64,000 bases of DNA from contig JAANYP010002792.1 in NCBI GenBank assembly GCA_020465985.1, positions 12,501-76,500 on the forward strand. Reading direction: 5' to 3'. The notes below the pieces were generated by a model that saw only the letters and a list, made by a program, of their open reading frames with translations, had not been told where the DNA came from and ran no database searches. Position 1 is the stretch's first letter, and each line of letters starts with the position of its first letter. Shown one piece after another: positions 22,860 through 33,844 of this stretch. Source of the DNA: Centrapalus pauciflorus. Lineage: Eukaryota > Streptophyta > Magnoliopsida > Asterales > Asteraceae. The position numbers were made by a program, and so were the translations under genes.

Positions 22860-23025
22860 CTTCATACACCACCTCTAATTCCTGATACACCACATCTAAG
22901 CATTTGACCTATAAATATTTATCTTATGATTGGACAAAAGTGTGTAAACAAATAAACTATAATGATGAGTTATGAAAAAAGACATATTTTAGGTCAATTA
23001 TAGGATGTAGATGTGATGCATGAAG
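22860..23025. mobile_element. 166-bp MITE, copy 1
   Basis: Inverted ends CTTCATRCACCAC...GTGATGCATGAAG. The interior, including AAACAAATAAACTATAATGA, is the reverse complement of the copy at 31606-31772 with few changes. No target duplication could be assigned, so the superfamily is open. Confidence 0.75.
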
Positions 23026-23483
23026 TACCACTCTTTCAGAAATAGTAAGAATGGAAATGAATTTGGTTGCATAAGGATTATCAATCTTATCATGGATTCT
23101 GATTTAAGTATCGATTTGGCTATACAAGTTCATGACCCTACATCATGAGTGCAAAAGCTTTTGTATGTGGTGCATAAATTTCAGTAGAAATTATTTAAAC
23201 ATATAGATATGCACGCATACTCTGGCCAAAGAGTTTAAAAATAGGATTACAGACCTAGTTGATTGGTGTCATTCAGTTCAAAACAGTCCCCTGATCACGA
23301 GACACTATACTCCGAAATGCACTACAAAAAGGCAACACTTAAATAAACAAAAAGTAAAGATGATGATGTTAAATTTATACATATGAATCTTTCTCCATTA
23401 TAAACATTTTGGAGATCGATCATTATTATATTTACTGGTACACACTTTATTATTATGTATCAAAGTTGTAAAAAAAACTGATG

Positions 23484-23515
<32 letters not shown>

Positions 23516-23612
23516 CTTTTAGCCACATGAAAAGAGAGACTTTTATCTTTGAAGATCTTGATGATGATGAGGTTATCAAGACTAAAAATGGCCGCCAATA
23601 GTATTTTATTTT
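23026..23612. other. 3' flank of the PI21-like gene
   Basis: Non-coding. It contains a (TC)n(AC)n microsatellite (23484-23514) and, on the minus strand, AATAAA at 23446-23451, about 165 nt past the stop codon, a plausible polyadenylation signal. A second AATAAA (23605-23610) is too close to the stop to act alone. Confidence 0.5.
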
Positions 23613-24720
23613 CTACATTATCGAGCATCCTTGTGGATTCTCTTCACTAAAGTAATCACACCTACTCACATAACAGGGCCTGAATGGGTATCCGTAACCG
23701 TCATAGCATGGGCCTGGCGGTGGTGGTACAGGCCTTCCATACCCATAATGGCATGGCCCTCCACCGTGACCTTCGTAGCACTCTTGGCAACACACTGAAA
23801 CAGGGAAAGCCGGCGGGCACAAAGGCTGTGGGTATCCATGCATTGGATCGGGCATCATAACCGGCTCCGGTTGTGGGACAACAGGTGGCATTGGAGCTGG
23901 CACAGGTTTTTTTGGCGGATCGGCTTTAGGGGGATCCACTTTTGGTGGATCAGGTTTTGGAGGATCCACTTTTGGTGGATCAGGTTTCGGAGGTTCCACT
24001 TTTGGTGGAGCTGCTTTACGCTGTTCGACCCGTGGTGCCACAGGCACAGGCACAGGTACTTCCACTGGAGGGGGCTTGGCTTCTGATTTGGGTTTGTCAC
24101 TCGGTTTTTTGTCAATGACCTTAGGTTCTTGGGGCTTAGGTTTCTCGGGTTCCTTAGGCTTCTCGGGCTCTTTAGGCTTTTCAATAGGCTTAGGAGGTTC
24201 TTTAGGCTTTTCAGGCTGTTTGGGTGGTTTGTTCTCAACAATCTCAATGCTCTGGATGGCCTTCCCACCTTTGCAACAAAGCTTGTCTCTGATCTTCTCA
24301 GGGTCGCAGCACACCACTGTGATCATTACCTTATTTTTGTCCTCATCAAACACTTGATCTCTTATCTCTGTTCAAACACCAAAAGTCAGTTCTCATCATC
24401 CACTAGCCATGACAAGTTGCAATCAGACAAATTAAGATCCATCCGATAAACCAAGAGAATTAATTCGTATGGTCTGGGAGTTGCCAATTAAGAAGGGGGG
24501 AAACTCACGAGGGAATTTACAGAGGACTTTCTTGACCTTCTTGTAGCAGCAGGAGCAGTTAAGGTCAACATCCAGTATCATTACCGTAACCTATTACACA
24601 TAGCCAATTGGGATTCTAACAAAATCCGTCCATACACATACACACCAGCAAAAAAACAGATATATAAAACAGATATAAACCCAAAAGAAAGGGAATGGAA
24701 AATACCTTTTCGAGCGCCAT
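23613..24720 (-). CDS. HMA-domain proline-rich isoprenylated protein, PI21-like (3 exons)
   Basis: Small heavy-metal-associated domain protein, 283 aa. Exons on the minus strand: 24720-24706 (MALEK), 24590-24509, 24367-23613; introns are GT-AG (115 and 141 bp). Residues 6-76 form the HMA fold with C17-x-x-C20 in LNCSCCYKKVKKVLCKFP, then QIRDQVFDEDKNKV, VVCCDPEKIRDKLCCKGG and IQSIEIVE, very close to rice PI21 homologues. Residues ~80-215 are Pro/Lys-rich with repeated DPPK units. The tail is rich in Cys, Tyr, Gly and Pro and ends C280-S-I-M283, a CaaX box suited to farnesylation, so membrane attachment is expected. Rice PI21 is a negative regulator of blast resistance; the metal ligand and role here are inferred. 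A (CT)n tract sits directly upstream of the ATG. Single-frame antisense readings here are spurious. Confidence 0.93.
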
Positions 24721-24723
24721 GGT

Positions 24724-24727
24724 TATG

Positions 24728-24780
<53 letters not shown>
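24724..24780 (-). promoter_or_regulatory. (CT)n tract in the PI21-like 5' leader
   Basis: About 50 bp of CT (GA on the plus strand) ends only a few bases before the start codon. Such tracts in plant leaders bind GAGA-type BPC factors; that use here is inferred. The CASP-like gene has the same feature. Confidence 0.6.
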
Positions 24781-25129
24781 AATAAATAAAATTATAAAAG
24801 ATTGTGGTGGAAGAAGACTTTTAAGAATTAATTTTGCAGTTTCGAAAGAGACGTAAGAGTAAAATATTAAAACAAGGATAGAAGAGATGTTGAAATTCAT
24901 GTGAAATCATCAAGAATTGTCGGTAATAGGAAGAAAGGGAAGGCGATTGCTGGCCCTTCACTCAAAATAACACAATTCTTTTCTACAACCACCCAACCCA
25001 ACCCAACCCATCACATCCCATCTAATCTGCTAGCTATAGCTATAAAAGATGGCACACATTTTAACTTTTAAGCAATGTCCTTCATCTTGCTATGAAATTC
25101 CTTCATATTTTTCACCGGACAATATATAT
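24781..25129 (-). promoter_or_regulatory. Upstream region of the PI21-like gene
   Basis: Non-coding. No strong minus-strand TATA box is seen; TTTTATAATT near 24795 is the nearest candidate. A run of four CCCAA units lies near 24985-25010. Confidence 0.35.
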
Positions 25130-25325
25130 CAGAGTAAATTACATAAATGGTCCCTGTCGACCTACAAAATCAAATTTCATTTTCATTTATTACACCAGTA
25201 GTCCTCACTACTTTTAATGTTCGTTTTCATTGTCGGTCCCTCATTTGTCAACTTTAATGGCCACTCGTTAACTTATTAAATAAGTTGAATTTTAAGTTGT
25301 CAAAATTGCAATTAAATAAGTTGAA
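25130..25325. mobile_element. Decayed MULE terminal fragment
   Basis: AGAGTAAATTACATAAATGG, then TCCCTGTCG and later GGTCCCTCATTTGTCAACTT match the terminal arm of the foldback MULE at 7409. The other arm is absent. Confidence 0.7.
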
Positions 25326-26080
25326 TTTTAACTCATTTCAATTTTAATTATCTTTCATCAAAGTATTTTTATAGATAATTTTCTACCACCATCACCATCA
25401 CTGTCGATACAACTACTACGGCTACCACCATAAACAAGAACTCACAAAGGTCATAAAGGTCATAAAGGGCAGGTGTAGCATCCTTGATGGTAATTTTTTC
25501 CTCAATTGATTTATCTTTCTGTGCAAAATGCGCAGTGGAGCTGTAAGCTCATATATTTGTCTCTACTTTGTGTACAAAGGGGTGCACTGTGTTTGCCGTT
25601 GGTGTGACTCATATGTGCAGTGTGCTACATAAATACTTGTAAAATATGAAATCTCTGTACTCACTGAGCATCGTTTACCTTTGAGTTGTTAAATGTTAAA
25701 TCCGCTGCTGGACTTTCTAGTTAGGTCAACCGTTGAAGTCACTTGAGAATTCTACTACTCACTATTGGTAAATGAATAATGGAGATTCAATTGGGATCTT
25801 TTGTGTTGTAATTATATATTGAGTATGTAGAAGTTAGACTAGAACCTTATAGCACCATGGGATGTTTGAATTTATTTAATTATGTAATTTCTTTTCAATG
25901 TATTGGATTAAGCTGGTTATGGGTTCAATATAATAATATGATTTGATTGTATTACTCTTGGGTGACATGTATGTTGTATGTAATAATGCATGACAAGCAA
26001 ATAGAGAACACAAGTGATTCATGATATATATATGATGTGATGCATTTCTTAATAATTTCATATTGAGTTGAAGTGTAATA
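25326..26080. other. Gene-free interval
   Basis: AT-rich. It includes a short (CACCAT)-like run near 25385-25405 and a TCATAAAGG repeat near 25452. No gene is seen. Confidence 0.6.
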
Positions 26081-26285
26081 GTTGCATATCATCAACTATG
26101 CATACCATTAGTGTTATATATCATTTGTCACATATGAGCGATATTGTATATCATTAGTGTCACATATTATCAGTGTCACATATCATCAGTGTTGTATATC
26201 AAGAGCATTTCTTATCACTAGCATGGCATATCGTAATCATTACATATTACAAGTATCACATGTCACGATTGTTGCATATCATGAC
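26081..26285. repeat. Degenerate short tandem repeat (ATATCATTAGTGTCAC type)
   Basis: About ten imperfect units of roughly 16-18 bp with the core CATATCAT.AGTGTYAC. The short frames over it are repeat-derived. Confidence 0.7.
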
Positions 26286-26402
26286 TTATGGAGTTATAGT
26301 AGTTACTCATGGATACCACTCATACAAACTTACACTAAAACTCTACCCACACAGCTTACTACCTAATTGACGTGTCAAAACACACCATAATTTCGTCAAG
26401 GC

Positions 26403-26405
<3 letters not shown>

Positions 26406-26473
<68 letters not shown>
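26406..26473. repeat. (TA)n microsatellite
   Basis: TA tract that directly abuts the family-B copy at 26474. Confidence 0.95.
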
Positions 26474-26474
<1 letters not shown>

Positions 26475-26697
26475 TGGGTTCATGGAGAACATCCATGCAT
26501 CGAAAAACCTTGAATAACCTCCATGCATCACCACAAATGCATCACAATTTCCCCATAATGCAGCATTATTTCCACGCGATGCATCAAATTCCAGCGTGAT
26601 GCATCGATTTCTACGTGATGCATTTCAATTTTCTAGTGATGCATTGTGGTTCTCCAACGTTCTTCGATGCATAAGGTTGTTCATTGAACTCACCCCT
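26474..26697. repeat. TA-flanked element, family B (diverged)
   Basis: Inverted ends: AGTGGGTTCATGGAGAAC on the left, GTTCATTGAACTCACCCC on the right. The interior has five spaced GATGCATC words. More diverged than the copies at 39.9 and 47.5 kb. Confidence 0.7.
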
Positions 26698-26947
26698 ATA
26701 TATATTCATTATTTGATTCATCTTAAAACCCCTTAAGCTTCATTTATAATTATCATTTAGTTCCTTTTGGGTTCTTATAAAATCATTTTAATTGTCCCAA
26801 TAATTTCCTAGACATTTTAAATATAAAATGGATCATATCTTTACTCAATCCCCGACTTGATCATATTCATATATAATTCCTATGACCATTTATTTAATTT
26901 TCACACTTTTAAAAATCTAGCTTTAACATAGTTTTAGTCAATCATGT
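26698..26947. other. Gene-free interval
   Basis: AT-rich, no feature recognised. Confidence 0.5.
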
Positions 26948-27135
26948 CGGAAAGCATGACGTGCTTAAAAAAGCACGCTAGACGTCCTAAACTTATATGA
27001 TTGAAGCTTAGGGCTTACTAACAGCATGTCATGCTTTGTAAGCAAACATGACGTGCTTGAGAAGCATGACCGATGTCCAGAGTTTATATGATCGAAGCTG
27101 AGAGTATACTTACAGCATGACATGCTTTAGATTTG
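26948..27135. repeat. 92-bp tandem duplication
   Basis: Two units begin CATGACGTGCTT at 26955 and 27047. Both continue with a diverged CC...TTATATGAT.GAAGCT segment and end ACAGCATGWCATGCTT. Each unit carries several GCATGWC/GTGC inverted words. Function unknown. Confidence 0.8.
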
Positions 27136-27160
27136 ATTCTTGAGTTTTATTTAACTGTAG

Positions 27161-28885
27161 TGTAACACTCTCTTCCCGCACATAAAAGTCACGTCAATAT
27201 AATATCATAAGTGGCAATAACGCAATTATCTCATAGTACACATGTCAGGGGTTTACACAAATCGCTGATAATAAACTTTCATACATATCCACAGAAGTTC
27301 AAAGGTCTAATACAGATAACGCATACAACTGAATTATCATACAAAGTCTGACTATTAACTACCATACACACACTAATCAGCTACACAATTACAGATTAAC
27401 ACTTTTCAGAAGATAACATCAGCATGCAGCAGTTACACGTATACAAAACTCTGATTAAACCCAACTCCTACTTCTGCAACTGCGACTGCTGCGGCTGTGA
27501 CCCTACTTTTATGACTGCCTGAGACACGTTAGACTCGAAAACGCAAGTTCGGAAGCTCGTGAGTATGCAAGGGTTGGACTCTGCAGAAATAAACACATAT
27601 AGCACAACACATAGCACACAACATATCATACTCAATTATGTCTCAAGATCTCTGATGAAAGCTCTAAACACAATGCACATCTCAACTCAAGGGGACGTCG
27701 TTCCCCAGCTAAAAGACCGCACACAGCAGTGGTTAGCTACACAATAGGCACAGGAGCAACATTGTAATATCACTGTTATATATATACAGTCTCATACTTT
27801 GTGACTGGTTAGGGACAGTCAGCCTACGCGATAGTCCATTGGGGATACTCTGGAACTCATATACGCATAACACATATATAAAGGTAGATAGAGTCATACC
27901 TGAGGCGCCACATCATTGTCTCGTACACATGTCACAAAATACACAAACACAACTCGTAAAACAAACACGTGTTTTGAAAAGGACTCGAGTACTCACCTTT
28001 CCACTGATACCGATCTCAACGGAACTCTATCGCAGCTCGGTACGCCGTCGGCTCGACCCTGTACACATAACGGATCCCAGAATATTAATACAAATCCAAC
28101 TAATAAACAGACTCAAACACAACTCTGTAACTGAACCGGACCCAATAAGTAAACCCAAACGAATCCTGAAACTCAAAACCAACCCATCCCAAACCACCGG
28201 ATCGCTGCCCGTGCTCGGGACACATTGTGGCCGCCGTAGGGGTCGCGGTCGCGCTCTGGCCATCGCGGTCGTGCTCAATCCCGACCGCGTTCTCAATCGC
28301 TGTCGAAACCATGTCGCCCGCGTCACGATCATTGCGGCCGCGCTCAGGGGGTCGCGACCGCGATCGCAGACGATCAGGTTTGCTCTGTTTGCTAAACATG
28401 ACGATCCAGGGGTAAACACCACCCCTTAATCGATTTCCAGAACAAGTATGCCACTAAATTGCTATCAACTAATTCTTACAAACTCAGTAACAGGACTTCT
28501 CAACATAACAACATACAACTCGAATTTCAACAATCAAAATCTTTGGTTTCTTACCTTGAAGCTCAAGAACACAAAGAAGAAGGAGAAAGGGATTCAGCAA
28601 CCAATTTCAAACCAAATCCCTTTATATACACCTCCCAAAATAGCAACACGTACCTAATTATCCGAACACGATATCGCATTTTCACTATTAATATCAATTT
28701 AACCCATTAAAATCCACGATCTCATAATTATAATAAATCTACTAAAATAATAACTCGGTGCCACACATAATCGTTCCTGACACGTATATTCCACTAATCA
28801 GGTTTTTGTTCGACCAATGCAATAATAATAAATTAACTATCCACTAGAATAAATACACGTATCTAGCTCAAATGGGGATGTTACA
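27161..28885 (-). mobile_element. Lone LTR, Ty3/gypsy type (1725 bp)
   Basis: Bounded by TGTAACACTC and GGGATGTTACA on the plus strand. Read on the minus strand it starts TGTAACATCCCC and carries a TATA box (TATATAAA, 28628-28621), then CTTCAAG/GTAAG at 28555/28554, a GC-rich block with repeated GCGGTCGCG words (28229-28370), and CGACG-loop hairpins near 27700. This order mirrors the LTRs at 14169 and 19768. Flanking 5-mers (TGTAG, TAAAT) do not match, so it is old or was rearranged. Frames inside it, including 27839-28429, are non-coding. Confidence 0.75.
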
Positions 28886-29226
28886 TAAATATATCTTGAG
28901 AAGTGTGAAAATCACTGTGATTTATTTTTCACATATTATATCACCACAATGAATCATAGATTGCGGATTAAATAAATATAAAATTCAATACTTTTTGACG
29001 TCGTTTCATTAGTTTTTGAATTTATAAATAATGAATCACAAATTCAAAAATAAGTGAATCAACATACAAAACATGAACATTAAATCTGTCAAGCTCCTCC
29101 CCACATCCCTTTATATTATTCTGAATCAAAATTCAAAGGCAGAATGCCCCCCAACATCCATTATAACAAAAACACACCCTGAAAGAGAAATTAAATGTAT
29201 TAAGTTGATGATGATTACACTACGTT
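28886..29226. other. 3' flank of the CASP-like gene
   Basis: Non-coding. 28890-29050 resembles 10199-10390. No clear polyadenylation signal beyond AATATAAAGG (minus strand, near 29110). Confidence 0.45.
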
Positions 29227-30901
29227 TCACCATCCTGCATTTGTCTTGCTTACTTTATTTGCACCATACAACCGAAAGAGGCTAAATGCTGATATACCAG
29301 AGACTATGACCATGCTTGCACAACCAAAGACCGAACTTGCTATCCCTTCTCCAACTTGGTTGCAGAATTTACCGTACATATCACATATCTTCATCCATTG
29401 AAGCTCTGGTTCTGCAAATTTGGCAAACACCGATGATTGTGCTGCAGCTCCTAGTGCACCCACTGTCATGTATGCCATAAGCTGCTACCAGTCAAAAACA
29501 AATTCATCAGCTAGCGCTCAAAATGTTAGCATAATGCTAGATTAAGATTACAATGAATACGCCATACAGAACAGAGTTAGGTATTTGACATAATCATTCG
29601 TGCTCAGGTCTGCTTTCACTTGGAAAAAGAAAAATACAATTTAAAAGAAGTGTTACATGAATGTTGAGATTGTAGTAATTAGTACTTGTTTTTTTACTAA
29701 CCAGGACCAGGATTCAAGCAAGCGAAGTTTAAAATAAAAAAGACGGGGAATAGCAGGGTTGTTCATAAAAATCTGAATTCGAGCATCCGAAATGATAATT
29801 CAAAAATCTGATCCGAAACTAACCGAAATTTTGGATTCGTATAGTGTAATTCCAAATTTTAGGATATCCGATATATTCGAAAATCCAAAAACAAAAAATT
29901 TCAAAAAAAAATTTTGTATCTTAGTATTTTGATTATTTAAATAAATTGAGTGGTTATTTTTATTTTAATGGATATTTTTTATTTTTATTCTGATATTATA
30001 GATTTATTAACTAAAATGTTATATATTTTAGTTTTTTTAAAATTTTTATTTAGTCGTTTGAGTTAGAGGTGGCAAAATGGACGGGTTTGGGTAACACGTC
30101 AAAACTGGTTCGGGTCAAATCAAGTGCAGATCAAAACCCATTAAATCAATTGATGCGGTAAATATTTATACTACAGAATATTTATATATCAATAATGATT
30201 TTTTTAAAATATAATAATGTTTTGAAAGATATATAAATTCCAAATTAATGATATGCGTAGGCTCAATAACTTAAATCAATCACGTAACAAATTCTCTATA
30301 CCTCGTCTCCATTTCAAGTTCTCAAATCTTTGACAGCTTCTTTCTTTTAATGCTTCTCCGTTTGGTTGTATGAAATATTCCAACCCGCAGCGTTTTGCTT
30401 AAACCCATTTCAACCCGCAAATATTTTTTTCCTACCCATATCAACCCATATATAAAATTGGGGGAACCCAAACACACCCATTAAAGTGAAGAAAAAAAAA
30501 TGGGTCCAATACAACCCAACTTGAAGCAAATGATTTTAGTTTGCCACCCCTAGAAATATCAGAAAATTCAAATATTTGGATTTTAAACACTGGTGAGGAA
30601 TAGTACCTGATCACCAGAGAAAATAAGCCATGCCAAGGGCTTGTTGAAGAGCACACTTCCTCTGACCATACTCACCACACACCTCAATATCTGCACCATT
30701 GAGTAGGCTGCAGCTATCCCATTGGCTACCACCAAAAACCTGCAATTTAATTTTTATATTTTCATCACTCCATCGGCTACATGGAAGCAAACACTTGTAA
30801 ACATAACTTTGAACAACCAAAACCCCCCAATCGGCCATCATCATTCATCAAGCTAGCTGCGAGAATTAAAGATGTTGAGGAACCATGCAATTACAACTAT
30901 A

Positions 30902-30987
<86 letters not shown>

Positions 30988-31005
30988 GACACACACACAT
31001 ACATG

Positions 31006-31046
<41 letters not shown>

Positions 31047-31272
31047 GGTACATCAGGGATTTCATGTCTGTAAATTTGGCCTTTTTCTGGATGGTAAAAA
31101 TTTCTTTAACCTGAGTATCAGTACCCACAAGAAGAGCAGCAAGAAGTGCTAAACCACAAATAAGGCTCCTTAATATCAACTCAGCAAGCCTAACCCTCCG
31201 ATCAACCACCTTCAAATCGCTCACCTCCGGGACATTCCCTGGACTCGCCCCAACACCCAAATAACTCATCAT
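29227..31272 (-). CDS. CASP-like membrane protein (3 exons, 202 aa)
   Basis: Four-transmembrane protein of the CASP-like family, probably subgroup 2 (2A/2B). Founding CASP proteins scaffold Casparian-strip domains at the plasma membrane; CASP-likes have varied, mostly untested roles. Exons: 31272-31052, 30739-30607, 29481-29227; introns GT-AG (312 and 1125 bp). Start is MMSYLGVG, and family members usually begin MSYLG, so 31269 may be the true start. Membrane segments lie at about 29-50, 75-97, 107-137 and 164-190. R35 in the first and D117 in the third are the conserved charged pair of the family. The second outer loop keeps ELQWMKIC and MYGKFCNQVGEGIAS with C151 and C158. Intron 1 holds TA and GA microsatellites; intron 2 is expanded by a hAT insertion starting 4 nt inside its donor. 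All splice joins keep frame. Confidence 0.93.
29754..30595. mobile_element. hAT-like element in CASP-like intron 2
   Basis: Ends CAGGGTTGTTCA...AAACACTGGTG with flanks GGGAATAG (29746-29753) and AGGAATAG (30596-30603), an 8-bp duplication with one mismatch. Its core matches the GGATATCCG family at 1256 and 12724. A second element (30064-30553) is nested inside. It makes up most of the 1125-bp intron. Confidence 0.7.
30064..30553. mobile_element. Nested hAT-like MITE
   Basis: Inverted ends TAGAGGTGGCAAA and TTTGCCACCCCTA enclose repeated CAACCCRNA words. It interrupts the 29754-30595 element. No clean 8-bp duplication was found. Confidence 0.6.
30904..31041. repeat. (TA)n and (GA)n microsatellites in CASP-like intron 1
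   Basis: About 80 bp of TA (30904-30984) and 28 bp of GA (31014-31041). The GA run ends about 9 nt from the intron 1 donor. Confidence 0.95.
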
Positions 31273-31390
31273 TTATTACTCGATCTCTTATTACCTAATA
31301 ATGCACAACAAACCAGACTGATAAATTAATTAAGGCTAGAAGAGCAGAAATTTAATTAAGCATAATAATTATTATTTCTCACACAAACGA

Positions 31391-31395
<5 letters not shown>

Positions 31396-31432
<37 letters not shown>

Positions 31433-31465
31433 ATAGCCACCCAAAAGTGACACCACTTAAATAGC
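31396..31465 (-). promoter_or_regulatory. CASP-like gene core promoter and (CT)n leader
   Basis: On the minus strand CTATTTAAG (about 31465-31457) is a TATA-type box. About 30 bp downstream lies a (CT)n run (31431-31396), about 125 nt before the start codon. A transcription start near 31430 is inferred. Confidence 0.5.
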
Positions 31466-31605
31466 CAACCCACCACCTACTACCATTTCCCAGAGTTATA
31501 TCATTTTTTTATCTTATTGCTTCATAATTACATGTGGTATTGCTATTGGCCACTGTGAAATTATTTCTCTAGTGTTCTTTTGTGATAATTTGCGTACGGG
31601 TGTTA

Positions 31606-31772
31606 CTTCATGCACCACATCTACAAAATATAATTGACCTAAAATATGCCTTTTTTTCATAACTCATCATTATAGTTTATTTGTTTACACACTTTTGTCC
31701 AATCATAAGATAAATATTTATAGGTCAAATGCATAGAGGTGGTGTATGAGAAATTAGAGGTGGTGCATGAAG
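31606..31772. mobile_element. 167-bp MITE, copy 2 (inverted relative to copy 1)
   Basis: CTTCATGCACCACATCT...GAGGTGGTGCATGAAG inverted ends. Reverse-complement match to 22860-23025. The two copies bracket both host genes. Confidence 0.75.
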
Positions 31773-31888
31773 AAATAGCATTTGCGTATTAGAGCATCAC
31801 ACTAATCGAAGTCACACAGATGATTCTAGCCGATTTGAATAAAAAAAAGTTATAATTTTCATGTCCTATTCTGCTCGTACCAGGGGAT

Positions 31889-32516
31889 TAGGGCTGGCAA
31901 TATTGACCCAACGGGCTAAACGGACCGAACAGTTAAATGGACCAATTGTAAAAAAACTAAGATAGAACATGATTTTTTTTAGGGAGAATTTCATATATAC
32001 CCCTCTAAAACTTTATAATATCATATATACCCAACCTAAAATTTTAATATCATATATATCCCTTCTAAACATCATAATATCATATATACCCAATTTTAAT
32101 TATTAATATCACATATATCCCTCTTAAACATCATTAATATCATATATACCCAAATTCTTTAATTTATTTATTTTTAAAACATTTAAAACTCATAATTAAT
32201 ATTGCATCTTAATTCTTCTTTCAACTAAACTACAAAATATCATATTTATCCAACTTAAATTAAACTATCATATCCCTTTTAATAATTTTATATAATTTAT
32301 TTTTGTAAACTTAACTAAATAAATTTTTCAAACTAAAACAAATTAACATTAAAATAAAAAAAATAGTATTATGTTTTTGCTCATTTATAATCAAATTGTA
32401 TCGTCTTATTATATTTTCTTATTTGTTTTGTTTACTACAATAATCTATATACATATTATATTCTTTTTCTTTTCGAACTTTATAGTTCCATCACATTTTG
32501 TTTGTTTTTAAAATTA

Positions 32517-32582
<66 letters not shown>

Positions 32583-33827
32583 ATTGTATTCTAATACATT
32601 AGTTTCTAATTTTTTTTTTCAAGTTTGCATTCGTTTTATAACTATTGTTTATTTAGTTTACTTTTTTTAATTTTTATATTTAGTCTAGAATCTGAGTTAT
32701 AACTTGTTATCCGATGTAATTAGTTGTGTATATTTTGTGTTAACTACAAGATTATATATATAATCCTATATATTTAAAATCCAGTTTTTATAATAATTTG
32801 TTTAATAATTGGTATCTAGAAAATATTTTAATGGTAAAGGTTTGTTAAAAAAAAAACTATATTTTTTACTAACGAAAATAACCATTAATTTATAATAAAA
32901 AATTAATTTACTAATAATATACAAAATTTATCCGGTAAATTTAATATTAAAATATTTTCTAGTTTTATTAAACAAATTATTATAAAACTGGACTCTAATT
33001 ATATAGGATTATGTGTGTGTGTGTATATATATATATACATATATATAATCTTATCGTTAATACAAAATATACACAACTAATTACATCGGACAACAAGTTA
33101 TAATTCATATACCAGATTAAATATAAAAATTTAAAAAAAGGTAAAGTAAATAAACAGTAGTTATAAAATGAAGGCAAACTTGAAAAAAATTTGAAACTAA
33201 TGTATTAGAAATAAAAAATATATACTAAATTAAAAAACAAAATCCGATACAACTATAAAATTCTAAAAGAAAAAACATAATATGTAATCAGTTAATTGTA
33301 CATAGTTTGAAAATTTTATTTATTAAAGTTTACAAAAATAAATTATATAAAATTATTAAAAGTGATATGATATTTTAATTTAAGTCGGATAAATATGATA
33401 TTTTGAAGTTTAGTTGAAAGAAGAAATGATTAAGGGTATAATGGTCATTAATTAATAAGCAATATTAATTATGAGTTTTAAATATTATAAAAATAATTAA
33501 ATTAATGAATTTGGGTATATATGATATTATTGATGTTTAAGAGGGATATATGTGATATTAATAATTAAAATTGGGTATATATGATATTATGATGTTTAAA
33601 AGGGATATATATGATATTAAAATTTTAGGTTGGGTATATATGATATTTTAAAGTTTTGGAAGGGTATATATGAAATTCTCCCTTTTTTTTAAAAATGAAA
33701 ATTTATAAAACGGCCTATTAAAAAAATTGTTCTTTGAAAAAAAATTCAAAATTATGTAAATTTTTTTACTTTTACTCGTCAACCCGTTTGACCCGTTTGC
33801 TGGAATGGGCTAAAATTGCCACCCCTA
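31889..33827. mobile_element. hAT MITE interrupted by a foldback MULE
   Basis: Ends TAGGGCTGGCAAT and ATTGCCACCCCTA lie inside a perfect 8-bp duplication CAGGGGAT (31881-31888, 33828-33835). Without the nested 1.7-kb element and its duplication the hAT element is only about 229 bp. The inserted MULE is therefore the younger of the two. Confidence 0.88.
31982..33682. mobile_element. Foldback Mutator-like element (1701 bp), nested
   Basis: Starts GGGAGAATTTCATAT and ends with its complement. The arms pair over roughly 840 bp each, leaving a loop near 32830-32940. Target duplication TTTTTTTTA (31973-31981, 33683-33691) is 9 bp. The ends carry five or six CATATATACCC/CATATATCCC repeats. A (TA)n run (32518-32572) expanded in one arm only; the other arm keeps a short TG/TA version. 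No transposase. Confidence 0.88.
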
Positions 33828-33844
33828 CAGGGGATCAATGGTTT

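Noticed and set aside
24076..24449. 93- and 106-aa plus-strand frames
   Set aside because: Antisense shadows of the Pro/Lys-rich exon of the PI21-like gene.
27839..28429. 196-aa plus frame and 131-aa minus frame
   Set aside because: Lie inside the lone LTR's GC-rich repeat block; low-complexity Arg/Ala composition on both strands.
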